From UBA12545 sp051024685 (GTDB taxonomy: Bacteria; Bacillota; DSM-521; Neomoorellales; Neomoorellaceae): a stretch of DNA of 57,241 bases. Position numbers and translations under genes: made by a program. Position 1 is the stretch's first letter; each line of letters begins with the position of its first letter. Of the stretch, positions 15,672 to 23,899 are shown piece after piece. Where the stretch lies: assembly GCA_051024685.1 (NCBI GenBank), contig JAZHPA010000016.1, forward strand, positions 1-57,241, read 5' to 3'. The notes beneath the pieces are model-generated. The model searched no databases and was not told the DNA's origin. It saw nothing but the letters and a program-made list of their open reading frames with translations.

Positions 15672-16284
15672 TTATATAGTATGCCTTTTGGTTAAGTAAG
15701 TTTTAGCTTTTCGGTGGTCAAAATCCTGCTCAAGTGGGGGAGTTTTTAAAAGCCGCCTGTATTCGGCTTCCGCTGTTTGTATCCCCTGCTTCTCAAGAAT
15801 GGCCTTTAACACTTTCACCTGGTCCCCGGTCAATCTACCTCTACTTTTCGCCTGGCTTAGTCTGTTGAGAAGCCGATATCTCCGCTTATCTGGTTGCTGT
15901 AAGAGCTTTTTCAGGGCCTCCAAGGGGACATGCCTTATGTTGCTCAGGTCTTCTTTGGCCTTCCTTATGCCTTGGGCTGGATTGGCGGGAAGATACCCTT
16001 GGGCCACACACCAGTTAAAAAAGGTCTTAAGGTTGCGTAGTTTAATTGTTCCGGTATCCTGGGTGAACAAGGCTGGCTGCAGTAGCGTATAACGGCCTTC
16101 TGCAGGGCTTCATAGGTGTTGAGGTTGGGGTTGGCCTTGAGGAAGGTTGCCACGTGGTAGCGGTAGTCGTCTAGGGTGCGTTGGGCTAGACCATCCGCTT
16201 GCCTGGCAAGAAGGAACTCCTCCAGGGCGTGGGATAAGTCAATAAGTCAAATACCTTCGGGTTGAGTTTGGCTAGCGGAGCCAT
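15672..16284 (-). pseudogene. Tyrosine recombinase (integrase) N-terminal remnant
   Basis: Pieces in different frames give the SAM-like core-binding domain of an XerD/phage-type integrase: MAPLAKLNPKVFDL, then LSHALEEFLLARQADGLAQR and TLDDYRYHVATFLKANPN, then TIKLRNLKTFFNWCVAQGYL and PANPAQGIRKAKED. At least two frameshifts separate them, near 16240 and near 16070. The catalytic domain with R, H-x-x-R and Tyr is missing; the tail after LLQQPDKRRY is unrelated sequence. ATG 16284 lies in the T-run of the tRNA-Glu terminator. Its place beside the tRNA 3' end marks it as the integrase of the decayed element. Confidence 0.75.
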
Positions 16285-16326
16285 AAAAAATAACCTCCTC
16301 AGCACCACGGGATTTCTCTGAGGAGG
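16284..16326 (-). terminator. Terminator of the tRNA operon
   Basis: A CCTCCTCAG/CTGAGGAGG stem is followed by TTATTTTTTA on the minus strand, 35 nt past tRNA-Glu. The 3' arm of the stem (GAGGAGG) sits 9 nt before the integrase ATG, so it could also serve as that gene's ribosome site. Confidence 0.8.
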
Positions 16327-16360
16327 CTAACCCGTTGAAAATCCTGGGTTTTTGGTCTTT

Positions 16361-16435
16361 TGGTGACCCGTGGGGGATTCGAACCCCCGTTCCCGGCTTG
16401 AAAGACCGGTGTCTTAACCCCTTGACTAACGGGCC
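16361..16435 (-). tRNA. tRNA-Glu (anticodon TTC)
   Basis: 75 nt including an encoded CCA. The acceptor GGCCCGT pairs with ACGGGTC (one G-U). The anticodon stem CCGGT/GCCGG encloses CTTTCAA with TTC as anticodon. The T arm is GGGGG-TTCGAAT-CCCCC. It follows tRNA-Met by 14 nt and shares its promoter. Confidence 0.96.
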
Positions 16436-16449
16436 ACAGGCCATAAAAA

Positions 16450-16526
16450 TGGTAGCGGTGGTAGGACTCGAACCTACGACACAGCGGGTATGAACCGCTT
16501 GCTCTGACCAGCTGAGCTACACCGCC
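16450..16526 (-). tRNA. tRNA-Met (anticodon CAT, elongator type)
   Basis: 77 nt with encoded CCA. The acceptor GGCGGTG pairs with the CACCGCT end, the anticodon stem AGCGG/CCGCT carries TTCATAC, and the T arm has GGTTCGAGTCC. The 5' start GGCGGTGTAGCTCAG resembles the B. subtilis elongator tRNA-Met and not the initiator, which has a mismatched first pair. An Ile2 tRNA modified by TilS also has CAT, but its body differs. Confidence 0.92.
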
Positions 16527-16539
16527 ACCCGCGTCTATT

Positions 16540-16568
16540 ATTATGCCTAAAACCGGCCCTGTTGTCAA
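16540..16568 (-). promoter_or_regulatory. Sigma-A promoter of the tRNA-Met/tRNA-Glu operon
   Basis: The minus strand has TTGACA (16563-16568), 17 nt, then CATAAT (16540-16545). It ends 13 nt before tRNA-Met. Confidence 0.8.
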
Positions 16569-16589
16569 GATCCCGCCGGCTCTATAATA

Positions 16590-17966
16590 AAAAGTGTGGG
16601 ATAGGGGTAGGTGGAATTAAGTAAGCGGGCAGGTATATTTTGGTTGTAGGAGGAAAAGGACGGGGGCACATCCAAATTGAATGTTAGCAAACACAAACCC
16701 CTTCAAGAAAGGAGTGCCCCCATGCATAAGATTAACACGTTCACCCTCGAAGAACAAGAGAATTTTGAGAAAATACTACAGCCCATTTTAGAAGAACCCC
16801 AAGACCCAGGAGATATTGTGTTAAAGGTAACCGTAGACCCTCCAGAGGTATGTCCTGTATGCAACGAAGGGAAATTACACAGGCATGGCTTTTTAAAGAA
16901 AAACCGGAAGCCCAAAGAAAGGAAAATTCGTCACGCTTTTTTATACGAGAGGTGGATTGTTTTATCCTGGGTGCCCGTACGGTATAAGTGTTACCGTTGT
17001 GGCAAGACTTATACTTCCCGTCCTCAAGGTACTAGCCCCTGGGCCAGATTTACAAAATTAGGGGTGCAGACAGTAGTTTATTATGCCCAGCGGATGAGCT
17101 TTACCTATGCGGCCCAAATATTAAACCTTACTCCTAGTAGGGTTATAAGATTAGTGGACAAGTATATCCGGCCTAATCTTCCTTTTGATGATACGCAAGA
17201 GCCTATAGTGTTAACCTTAGATGAGCTATCCTTTAGAGGGAATGATTTTGTATGCATGGTAGGGAGGTTGGAACCGGGCAAGAGGCCTTTGACTATTTTA
17301 GAGGATGTGAGAACGGCGACTATAAAGGCTTACCTAGAAGAGCTCAAGAAGGCTGGGGTCAAAGTAGAGGCAGTAGTAATTGATATGAAAGACTCGTGGC
17401 GCAAGTTAATCAAAGCAATATTTCCTTCAGCCAAGATAATAGTAGACCCTTTCCATGTGATCCAGGATGCTAACCGGCGTTTAGATGAGGCAAGAAGGAT
17501 AGAGCAAGAAGCGAGCAAGGATAAGATACCTCGGTTCCCTTTGATTAAAGCTAAGGAGAGACTTACTCCCAGACAACAAGAGAAGTTAGAGGAAATTAAG
17601 AATAAATACCCGTCCCTCTATGAATTATACCAGCTAAAGGAAGACCTAAGGCAAATTCTAAGGATGGACCGGGTAGAAGAGGCAGAAGCTGCTTTGAGCC
17701 GTTGGCTTATAAATGCGGAATGCGCTGAAAATGTAGAGGGACGGGTATGGGCTCGTACTATCAAGTCTTGGAGGTCAGAAATATTAAACCTGGTAAGATA
17801 TACCCAGCAAGGTCGCCGGTACACTAATGGCTATATAGAAGGTAAAAATACCTTAAGCAAAATGCTTAAACGCTTAAGTTTCGGCTTTAGAAATCGCATT
17901 CATTTCATCAAGAAAATGTTCCTAGGATGTTGCCCCCAAAATCTGATCCCACAACTATTGACATAG
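16590..17966 (+). mobile_element. ISL3-type insertion sequence, ends unresolved
   Basis: It carries one transposase gene. Possible ends share TGTGGGAT as an inverted repeat (near 16593 and near 17952), and a second candidate pair is GGGGGCA-CATCC (16657) against 17929-17941. Both would place the end inside or at the transposase C-terminus, so I could not settle the borders or a target duplication. The AT-richer base composition than the neighbours supports recent arrival. Confidence 0.5.
16722..17966 (+). CDS. ISL3-family transposase
   Basis: A 414-residue DDE transposase. The N-terminus has a zinc-ribbon of the ISL3 type (CPVCNEGKLHRHGF and YKCYRCGKTYTSRP), then a helix-turn-helix (YAAQILNLTPSRVIRLVDKY). 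The catalytic domain shows VLTLDELSFRGND (first Asp), VEAVVIDMKDSW (second Asp), IIVDPFHVIQDANRRLDEAR, and near the C-terminus NGYIEGKNTLSKMLKRLSFG with the Glu. The frame is intact, so it may be active. ATG 16722 with AAGGAG 10 nt before is preferred over ATG 16677. It lies 16 bp from the MITE at 17983. Confidence 0.92.
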   Translation: MHKINTFTLEEQENFEKILQPILEEPQDPGDIVLKVTVDPPEVCPVCNEGKLHRHGFLKKNRKPKERKIRHAFLYERWIVLSWVPVRYKCYRCGKTYTSRPQGTSPWARFTKLGVQTVVYYAQRMSFTYAAQILNLTPSRVIRLVDKYIRPNLPFDDTQEPIVLTLDELSFRGNDFVCMVGRLEPGKRPLTILEDVRTATIKAYLEELKKAGVKVEAVVIDMKDSWRKLIKAIFPSAKIIVDPFHVIQDANRRLDEARRIEQEASKDKIPRFPLIKAKERLTPRQQEKLEEIKNKYPSLYELYQLKEDLRQILRMDRVEEAEAALSRWLINAECAENVEGRVWARTIKSWRSEILNLVRYTQQGRRYTNGYIEGKNTLSKMLKRLSFGFRNRIHFIKKMFLGCCPQNLIPQLLT

Positions 17967-17982
17967 AGCCGAGCCCGCAGGC

Positions 17983-18249
17983 CTGAGTTATCCCCAGTTT
18001 TGATCCCAGGCCTGCTTGGCTTTCGCTCGCTCCGGAAACCCTCGCGGGCAGGACTTTTGCTCGGCCTCAAGCTCCGGCGGGGTTCCCGGCCCAATCGGCG
18101 TCCTTGCCGATGGGCCGGTCTCGGACCTCCTATCCTCGACCCCGCCTCCGCTTTCGGCCAAAGCTTAAAGCTTGGGCCAGCCGCTCAGGTTTAGTCGCTC
18201 GCTTTCAAGTCCAAGCAGGCCTCCCCTGGAAAAAGTGGGGATAGCTCAG
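17983..18249. mobile_element. MITE copy B, complete, with 9-bp target duplication
   Basis: A 267-bp element starting CTGAGTTATCCCCA and ending TGGGGATAGCTCAG, with a second inner inverted pair, CAGGCCTGCTTGG against CCAAGCAGGCCT. CCCGCAGGC stands directly on both sides (17974-17982 and 18250-18258). There is no reading frame of note inside. It belongs to the same family as 24130-24394 and the partial copies at both window ends. Confidence 0.85.
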
Positions 18250-18348
18250 CCCGCAGGCTCCCGTTGCGCCCCCTGAACACAGCCGTTCAGCTAGTAGGAA
18301 AATGACCCCATTTCTCACGCGATAGTACCCCTGGCTACGGCCGGTCAG

Positions 18349-19620
18349 TCAGTTCATACTGCCGGCCAAGAGTTCGGCCACATGTAAAACAGCAGTGTCC
18401 TGACCGGATCGGCGCAGAGCATGGGCTATCTGCATGATGCACGCAGGACATTCGGTAGCGACTACCGAAGCTCCGGTGGCCGCAATCGCTTCGATTTTTC
18501 TCTGGCCGATCTTTTGGGCCACATCGTAGTGCAGGAAACAATAGGAGCCCGCAGCGCCGCAGCAGCGGTCGGCCCCCTCCATCTCGCGAAATTCCATGCC
18601 GGGCAAGACTCCGAGGATTTTGCGGGGCGCTGCGTAAATTTGGAGGCCTTTTTTGAGGTGACACGGGTCGTGATAGGTCACCACCGTATGCTTTGCGGAG
18701 GGTCCGCCGGATAGGCAGAGCTTCACCTGTTCCAACCCCACCTGTTCTACCAAGTACTGCGATATATCCACCACAAGGCCGCCCAGATCTCGGGCTTGGG
18801 CAAGGCCCGTCCACCGCCCGTATTCCCTCCAGGTGCTGCCGCAGGAAGCGCAATCTACGATGATGGCCTCGTAATTTTCCTGACTGAAGGACGCTATATT
18901 CTTCACGGCCAGTCTTCTAAAGGTAGCGAGATCCCCCTGGGCCAGGGCAGGCAGGCCGCAGCACACCTGTTCCGGCAAGTGCACCTCCAGACCGAGGCGG
19001 GTCAAAATTTTGATCACCGCCCGGCCTACCGCGGTAAAGACTAGGTTGGTCATGCAGCCGGTGAAGTAGGCTACTTTGCCCCGGGGTGCCCCCGACGGGA
19101 GAATCCGGCGGGGGAACAAAGACCTCAAGGCCCTGGGGGCCGGAAGGGGAAGGAGCTCCTCCAACTGGCCTACCCTGCCGGGGAACAGCCCTGCCAGGGG
19201 CCGGGCCAGCCGGCACAGGCCGGTTCTCTTACAGAACCGTATGGCCCGGGCCAGATACTCCAGGCGGCGGTTAGAGGGTAAAAGATACCGAAGGCCCCAC
19301 CTTTTTATGAGGGACAGGCCCTGCTCTTCAGATAGTCTCGCTTTCACGCTGCCGACCACTAAATCGGCCTCCACCCCGTTGGGGCAGGCGGCTACGCAGG
19401 TTTTACACAGCAGGCATTGGGAAAAAATCTCCCTGAAGCGCTCCGACGGCGGAAGCGCCCCCTCCAGGTATCGCCGCGCCAGCTGTACCTTGCCCCTGGC
19501 TGCGAAGGGTTCGTGGGGTATAACTTCGAATACGGGGCAGTAGGCCCGGCAGGTGCCACACTTCGAACACTTGTTTATCTGCCGCTGTACTTCTTCTATA
19601 ATGTCCAAGGCCGGTTTCAC
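18349..19620 (-). CDS. glcF: Fe-S subunit of a glycolate/lactate-type oxidase (GlcF-like)
   Basis: A cytoplasmic or membrane-associated electron-transfer subunit. The 423-residue product has two 4Fe-4S motifs at the N-terminus (CSKCGTCRAYCPVF and CLLCKTCVAACPNG) and two CCG-type domains (VCCGLPALAQGD, and later DRCCGAAGSYCF with CPACIMQIAHAL), as in GlcF and heterodisulfide-reductase-like proteins. GTG start overlaps the stop of the upstream FAD subunit by 4 nt (GTGA), indicating translational coupling. It is the last gene of a run that begins with the molybdate transporter. The physiological 2-hydroxy acid is unknown. Confidence 0.88.
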   Translation of the reverse strand: MKPALDIIEEVQRQINKCSKCGTCRAYCPVFEVIPHEPFAARGKVQLARRYLEGALPPSERFREIFSQCLLCKTCVAACPNGVEADLVVGSVKARLSEEQGLSLIKRWGLRYLLPSNRRLEYLARAIRFCKRTGLCRLARPLAGLFPGRVGQLEELLPLPAPRALRSLFPRRILPSGAPRGKVAYFTGCMTNLVFTAVGRAVIKILTRLGLEVHLPEQVCCGLPALAQGDLATFRRLAVKNIASFSQENYEAIIVDCASCGSTWREYGRWTGLAQARDLGGLVVDISQYLVEQVGLEQVKLCLSGGPSAKHTVVTYHDPCHLKKGLQIYAAPRKILGVLPGMEFREMEGADRCCGAAGSYCFLHYDVAQKIGQRKIEAIAATGASVVATECPACIMQIAHALRRSGQDTAVLHVAELLAGSMN

Positions 19621-20996
19621 TCCGCGAAAATCTTACCGGGGTTTAGGATATTGCGAGGGTCCAGAGCTTGTTTAATCCTTTTCATGGCGTCATAGCCGAC
19701 CCGCCCTAATTCCGAAGGCAGAAAAGGCGCCTTAAGGAGACCTATTCCATGTTCCCCCGAGAGGGTACCACCCATTTCCAGGGCGGCGTGGAAAATCTCC
19801 TCGATGGCCCTCTCCACCCGCTGCATTTCTTCCGGATCATTCCGGTCACAGGCAATGTTGGGATGCAGGTTGCCGTCGCCGGCATGGCCAAAAATGACCA
19901 GCTCAATGCCGTATTTTTCCCTTATTTCCCCCAGTCTCTGGATCATGGCCGGCACCCGGCTGCGGGGCACGGTGGCGTCCTCAGAAATCTTGGTAGGCTT
20001 TATCCGGGCAATGGCCGGGGAAATGGCCTTGCGAGCCCGCCACAAAGTTTCCGCCTCGCGGGGGTCGGTTGCTCTCCGTACCTCTACCGCCCCCAGCTTC
20101 ATTAAAATCTTTGCTACCCTTTCCGCCTCCTGCCGGGCCTGTTCCTCATGGCCATCGGTTTCAATGAGCAGAAGGGCTGCGCAGTCCTGCGGCAATCCGG
20201 AGGGACTGAATTTCTCCACCAGGGAAATAGACAGGCCGTCCATGATCTCCAGGGTCCGGGGGAGTATGCCGGCCGCGAGGACGGCACTCACCCCTTCCCC
20301 GGTCTGTTTCAGATCTTTAAAGGCGGCCAGGAGGGTGCACACGGCGGGGGGCCGGGGAATTAGGCGCAGGGTAATCTGGGTGATGACCCCTAAAGTGCCT
20401 TCCGAACCGGTAAAGAGCCGGCAAAGGTCGTAACCGGTAACGTTTTTGACCGTGCGGCCGCCAACACGGGCGACCCGGCCGTCAGCCAGAACTACTTCCA
20501 GGCCCAGCACGTAGTCTCTGGTCACGCCGTATTTCAGGGCCCGCGGCCCGCCGGCGCATTCCGCCACATTCCCGCCCAGGGTGCAAAACTCGGAACTGCT
20601 GGGGTCCGGCGGGTAGAAAAGCCCCCTCTTTTCCACCTCCCGGTGCAAAGCAGCCGTAATGACCCCCGGACCGACCACCGCCAGCATGTCCTCGTGGTTA
20701 ATTTCATAAATATCTTTCATTCCCGTCAGCACCAGGGCGATGCCGCCGCCCCGGGGTACCGATCCCCCGCTCAAACCCGTCCCCGCTCCCCGGGGATGGA
20801 CGGGAACGCCCTCCCGCCAGGCCAGCTCCAGGACCCGCGCCACTTCCTCCGTACGGGACGGCTTCACTACCACATCGGGCAGGCCCTCCGCAAAGGTGCC
20901 GTCATAGGAATAACAGCAGCGGTCCTCCAGGGCGGTAAATACCTTGCCGGGGCCCAAGATGCGGGCTAATTCCTTGGCCAGTCCAGCCTTTATCAT
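19617..20996 (-). CDS. glcD: FAD-linked 2-hydroxy-acid oxidase subunit (GlcD-like)
   Basis: A flavoprotein oxidising glycolate, lactate or a similar 2-hydroxy acid. The 459-residue protein has the PCMH/FAD-binding fold: VHPRGAGTGLSGGSVPRGGG, YPPDPSSSEFCTLGGNVAEC and GVTRDYVLGLEVVLADGR; the C-terminal FAD-oxidase domain has FGHAGDGNLHPNIACDR and GGTLSGEHGIGLLKAPFL. All key segments are intact and the length is normal. It overlaps glcF by 4 nt and starts 28 nt after the transporter ATPase gene, so the two probably share the molybdate operon's transcript. Confidence 0.9.
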   Translation of the reverse strand: MIKAGLAKELARILGPGKVFTALEDRCCYSYDGTFAEGLPDVVVKPSRTEEVARVLELAWREGVPVHPRGAGTGLSGGSVPRGGGIALVLTGMKDIYEINHEDMLAVVGPGVITAALHREVEKRGLFYPPDPSSSEFCTLGGNVAECAGGPRALKYGVTRDYVLGLEVVLADGRVARVGGRTVKNVTGYDLCRLFTGSEGTLGVITQITLRLIPRPPAVCTLLAAFKDLKQTGEGVSAVLAAGILPRTLEIMDGLSISLVEKFSPSGLPQDCAALLLIETDGHEEQARQEAERVAKILMKLGAVEVRRATDPREAETLWRARKAISPAIARIKPTKISEDATVPRSRVPAMIQRLGEIREKYGIELVIFGHAGDGNLHPNIACDRNDPEEMQRVERAIEEIFHAALEMGGTLSGEHGIGLLKAPFLPSELGRVGYDAMKRIKQALDPRNILNPGKIFAE

Positions 20997-21024
20997 GCTC
21001 CACCTTCTCCTATCCCCTATTATC

Positions 21025-22164
21025 TCAGCCTTCGGGCGCCGGGTCCTCCTCCCACGCCGTCCCGCTGCCCGGTTCCTCCGGTAGGACCCAAAGGGAGTCC
21101 TTTTTTAGGGAAACCTGTACCTCCGACCCGGTCGCCAGCCTCATATCGCGGAAGACATAGCTGGGTATCTCCAGTTCTACGGTTTCCCCCGATCCGTTCA
21201 AGGCGAGAAATACCAGGTAACTACCATAGCCATCAAAAATGCTGGATACCCGGGCAGGAAAAACATTGGCCTGTACTTTAGGACGCAAGGGCTTTCCCTC
21301 CCGGATGATGACCACCTCCCGGGGGCTCAGGCCGAACACCACCTTTTGCCCCAGGGTCAACTCTGCCCTCCAGGGCAACTCGCATACAAAGCCGCGACGC
21401 GTTCGGGCCACCAGGGACACACCGGGTTCGATATCCGTTATGAGGCCCCTAAATACATTGCGGCCGGCAAACAGCCGCGCCACCCCTAAAGTGGCCGGCC
21501 GGTAATATACTTCTTCCGGTGTCCCCACCTGGTGAAGCTTCCCTCCCAGCATGACGCCCAGGTGATCGGCCAGCAAGAACGCCTCTTGGAGATCGTGGGT
21601 CACGTGAATCACCGTGGTCCCCAGCTTGTTGAATACTTCCTTGAGGTATAGGACCAGCTTGCGCCGTATGAAGCTGTCCAGAGCGGAAAAGGGCTCGTCC
21701 AGCAGGATCACCGACGGTTCCACCAGCAGGGCCCGGGCGAGGGCAACCCGCTGTTTCTCCCCGCCGCTTAAATGAAGGGGGGATTTCCTTTCGAGCAGGT
21801 GGTCGATCTGTAGGAGCTCGGCCAGCTCCCTGGCCTTGGTCCGGGCCCAGTCGAGGGGTATCTTCCGCGCCCTCGCGCCGAACAGGATGTTATCCATGAC
21901 CGACAAATGAGGGAACAAGGCCAGATTTTGAGGCAGATACCCGATCTTCCTTTCCTCCGGCCGGGCCCGGGTAATATCGCGGCCCTCCAGGATAATGGAG
22001 CCCTTTTTTATGCCGTGGACGCCGCAGATAGTGTCCAGGAGCAAAGTCTTTCCCGAACCCGAAGGGCCCACAATCACCAGGCATTGGCCCCGCTCCACTT
22101 TAAAGGATATATCTTGTAGCCTGAACCCCGGGACTTGCACTTCTACGCCGGACAGGTACAGCAT
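21025..22164 (-). CDS. modC: Molybdate/tungstate ABC transporter ATP-binding protein
   Basis: The ATPase that powers oxyanion import. It has Walker A GPSGSGKTLL, the signature LSGGEKQRVALARALL and Walker B VILLDEPFSALD in the first 210 residues. After that comes a TOBE-like C-terminal region (about 290-360) that binds oxyanion in ModC/WtpC relatives. 379 residues is normal. ATG overlaps the permease stop (TAATG), so the pair is coupled. The order binding protein, permease, ATPase is the mod/wtp arrangement. Sequence alone does not separate molybdate from tungstate or sulfate; the upstream Moco-type riboswitch favours molybdate or tungstate. Confidence 0.87.
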   Translation of the reverse strand: MLYLSGVEVQVPGFRLQDISFKVERGQCLVIVGPSGSGKTLLLDTICGVHGIKKGSIILEGRDITRARPEERKIGYLPQNLALFPHLSVMDNILFGARARKIPLDWARTKARELAELLQIDHLLERKSPLHLSGGEKQRVALARALLVEPSVILLDEPFSALDSFIRRKLVLYLKEVFNKLGTTVIHVTHDLQEAFLLADHLGVMLGGKLHQVGTPEEVYYRPATLGVARLFAGRNVFRGLITDIEPGVSLVARTRRGFVCELPWRAELTLGQKVVFGLSPREVVIIREGKPLRPKVQANVFPARVSSIFDGYGSYLVFLALNGSGETVELEIPSYVFRDMRLATGSEVQVSLKKDSLWVLPEEPGSGTAWEEDPAPEG

Positions 22165-22955
22165 TAAAAAGCCGCTCCCCTCTCCCTATCAAGATAGCGC
22201 AGCGACAGCAGCACCAGGCAGGAAACGAACAACAGGATCCATATCAGAACGACCGCCTTCTCTATATTGGCGCTGGCCAAATTTAGGTAGATGGCAATGG
22301 GTAGGGTTTCGGTCTTAAATTTGGTGGCCCCGGCCAGGGTGACCGTGGCCCCAAATTCGCCCAGGGCCCGGGCCCAAGACAGGATAAAGGCCGAAAGAAT
22401 CCCCTGCCGGGCCATGGGGAGGGTAACCCGCCAAAAGGCCCCCTGGCTGCTCTCGCCCAAAAGACGGGCGGCCAGTTCATAATGGGTATCGATAGAATCG
22501 AACACGGCTTTGATCAACCGTATGGCCAGGGCCAGGGTAATGGTCGTCTGGGCTACGATAATGCCCGCTGTGGTGAAAACGACGGGGATGAGATGCTGCT
22601 GGATCCAGAGACCGACGGGCCGGTTAAAAAAAATCAACAGTAGAGCGCCGAGGGCGATGGGCGAAACCCCCGTAGGCAAGTCCAGCAATGTATCGACCAG
22701 GATTTTTCCCCGGAAATGGCGGCGCGATAAAAGATAGGCCACGGGCGTGCCCAGGATTACAGCCAGCGAGGCGGACACCAAGGAGGTCTTAAGGGATAGG
22801 CCGACGGCGAACTGTATCTCCTTATCCTGCAGGCTCTCCAGCAGAATATCAGGCCTTATATAGGGTATTTGGGCCAAGAACAAAAGTAAAATGTAAGCCA
22901 GGACGATTCCTAACAGACCTGTGGTGGCTATGTCGAAAGCATCCCGTCTCTTCAT
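22164..22955 (-). CDS. modB: Molybdate/tungstate ABC transporter permease
   Basis: An integral membrane subunit of 263 residues with six or so hydrophobic segments and the BPD-transp EAA loop near ELAARLLGESSQGAFWRVTL and PMARQGILSAFILSWARALG, followed by EFGATVTLAGATKFKTETLP, a stretch typical of ModB/CysT-type permeases. It lies between the binding protein (18 nt upstream) and the ATPase (overlap). Confidence 0.88.
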   Translation of the reverse strand: MKRRDAFDIATTGLLGIVLAYILLLFLAQIPYIRPDILLESLQDKEIQFAVGLSLKTSLVSASLAVILGTPVAYLLSRRHFRGKILVDTLLDLPTGVSPIALGALLLIFFNRPVGLWIQQHLIPVVFTTAGIIVAQTTITLALAIRLIKAVFDSIDTHYELAARLLGESSQGAFWRVTLPMARQGILSAFILSWARALGEFGATVTLAGATKFKTETLPIAIYLNLASANIEKAVVLIWILLFVSCLVLLSLRYLDRERGAAF

Positions 22956-22973
22956 GCTGAACCTATTTCCCCT

Positions 22974-23834
22974 TTACCACGGGGATTGCAAATGATATTC
23001 TCCCCCTATCGTCGCCCGGGGAGCCAGCTTGCGCGCTTCTTCTTCGGTGGTCAGGTATCCCCATTTTTTAAAGATGCTCTTACCTTCCTCCGAGGTGAGA
23101 TAATCAATAAACTGCTGGGCCAAATTCCTCTTGGTGGTATAACTGGAAACGGCCACAGGAATATAGCCTATCCTAGGCACCTTTTCCGGCGGCAAATAGA
23201 TAGTCTCAATCTTATCCGGATTCCAGGAAGCAAAAACCTCCCACCCCAATACTGCATCTACCTGCCCCAAGGCTACCAGGTTGGCCACCTTTTCGCAGCT
23301 TTCTGCATAGGTAACAATATTTTTCTTTACCTGGGCGTCTATACCCGCTTTTTCCAAGATTTCTGCCCCATAAAGGCCCACACAAACCGTATCCGGTCGG
23401 GCCAGGCCCACCTTTATGCCCGGCTTGGCCAAATCTTCTAAGCCTTTAATCCCCTTAGGATTTCCTTTGGGAACATTGATGGCGGGGACCAAATAGACCA
23501 CGATCCTCTCGGTCTCCGGCAGCACTACCCCTTCCTTTTTCGCCAGCTCCATGAAATCAGAGGAACCCGGCAGGTAAATATCCCCCTGCTTGCTCAATTT
23601 CATCTGGCTCAAGACCGCGCCCGAACCGCCGAAGGTGAGGCTCACCTTAATACCCGTCCGGGCTTCAAACTGGGCCGCGACCTCTTCCAGCGGAGGCTTG
23701 CTGGCCGACCCGGCAAACACTGCGATTTCCTGGGAAGCGGGCGGTGCGCCTTCTTTGTGGCCAGCGCAACCGGCCGTCAAAGCGGCTGTTAAGACCATTA
23801 TGAGGAATAAGGTAAAATAGCGCCTGCTTTGCAA
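22974..23834 (-). CDS. modA: Molybdate/tungstate-binding lipoprotein
   Basis: An extracellular substrate-binding protein anchored by lipid. From TTG 23834 the 286-residue product has a lipoprotein signal ending LTAGC, then the periplasmic-binding fold with IAVFAGSASKPPLEEVAAQF, TFGGSGAVLSQMKLSKQGDI and DAVLGWEVFASWNPDKIETI as in ModA. The frame is open upstream to 23948, but that part crosses the terminator of the leader and cannot be coding. AAGGGG lies 12 nt before the TTG. It is the first gene of modABC-glcDF. Confidence 0.88.
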   Translation of the reverse strand: MQSRRYFTLFLIMVLTAALTAGCAGHKEGAPPASQEIAVFAGSASKPPLEEVAAQFEARTGIKVSLTFGGSGAVLSQMKLSKQGDIYLPGSSDFMELAKKEGVVLPETERIVVYLVPAINVPKGNPKGIKGLEDLAKPGIKVGLARPDTVCVGLYGAEILEKAGIDAQVKKNIVTYAESCEKVANLVALGQVDAVLGWEVFASWNPDKIETIYLPPEKVPRIGYIPVAVSSYTTKRNLAQQFIDYLTSEEGKSIFKKWGYLTTEEEARKLAPRATIGGEYHLQSPW

Positions 23835-23864
23835 AGGTCCACCACACCCCTTGTTAGATTGCTC

Positions 23865-23899
23865 AAAAAAGAACCCCGGCTCGCAAAGGATGCCGGGGT
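23865..23899 (-). terminator. Intrinsic terminator of the mod leader
   Basis: ACCCCGGC/GCCGGGGT stem followed by TCTTTTTT on the minus strand, directly after the aptamer-like region and 31 nt before the modA start. It is placed to act as the expression platform of the riboswitch. Confidence 0.85.

Larger units (their letters stand above)
14765..16435 (-). mobile_element. Decayed tRNA-Glu-integrated element
   Basis: Bounded by the truncated tRNA-Glu copy and by the intact tRNA-Glu, with a tyrosine-integrase remnant adjoining the tRNA and hicBA inside. This is the layout of an integrative element that used the tRNA 3' end as attB and then lost most of its cargo. 1.6 kb remains. Confidence 0.6.

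Noticed and set aside
16590..17966. Exact terminal repeats and target duplication for the ISL3-type element
   Set aside because: Two rival inverted-repeat pairs exist and both conflict with the transposase stop, so no border is claimed.
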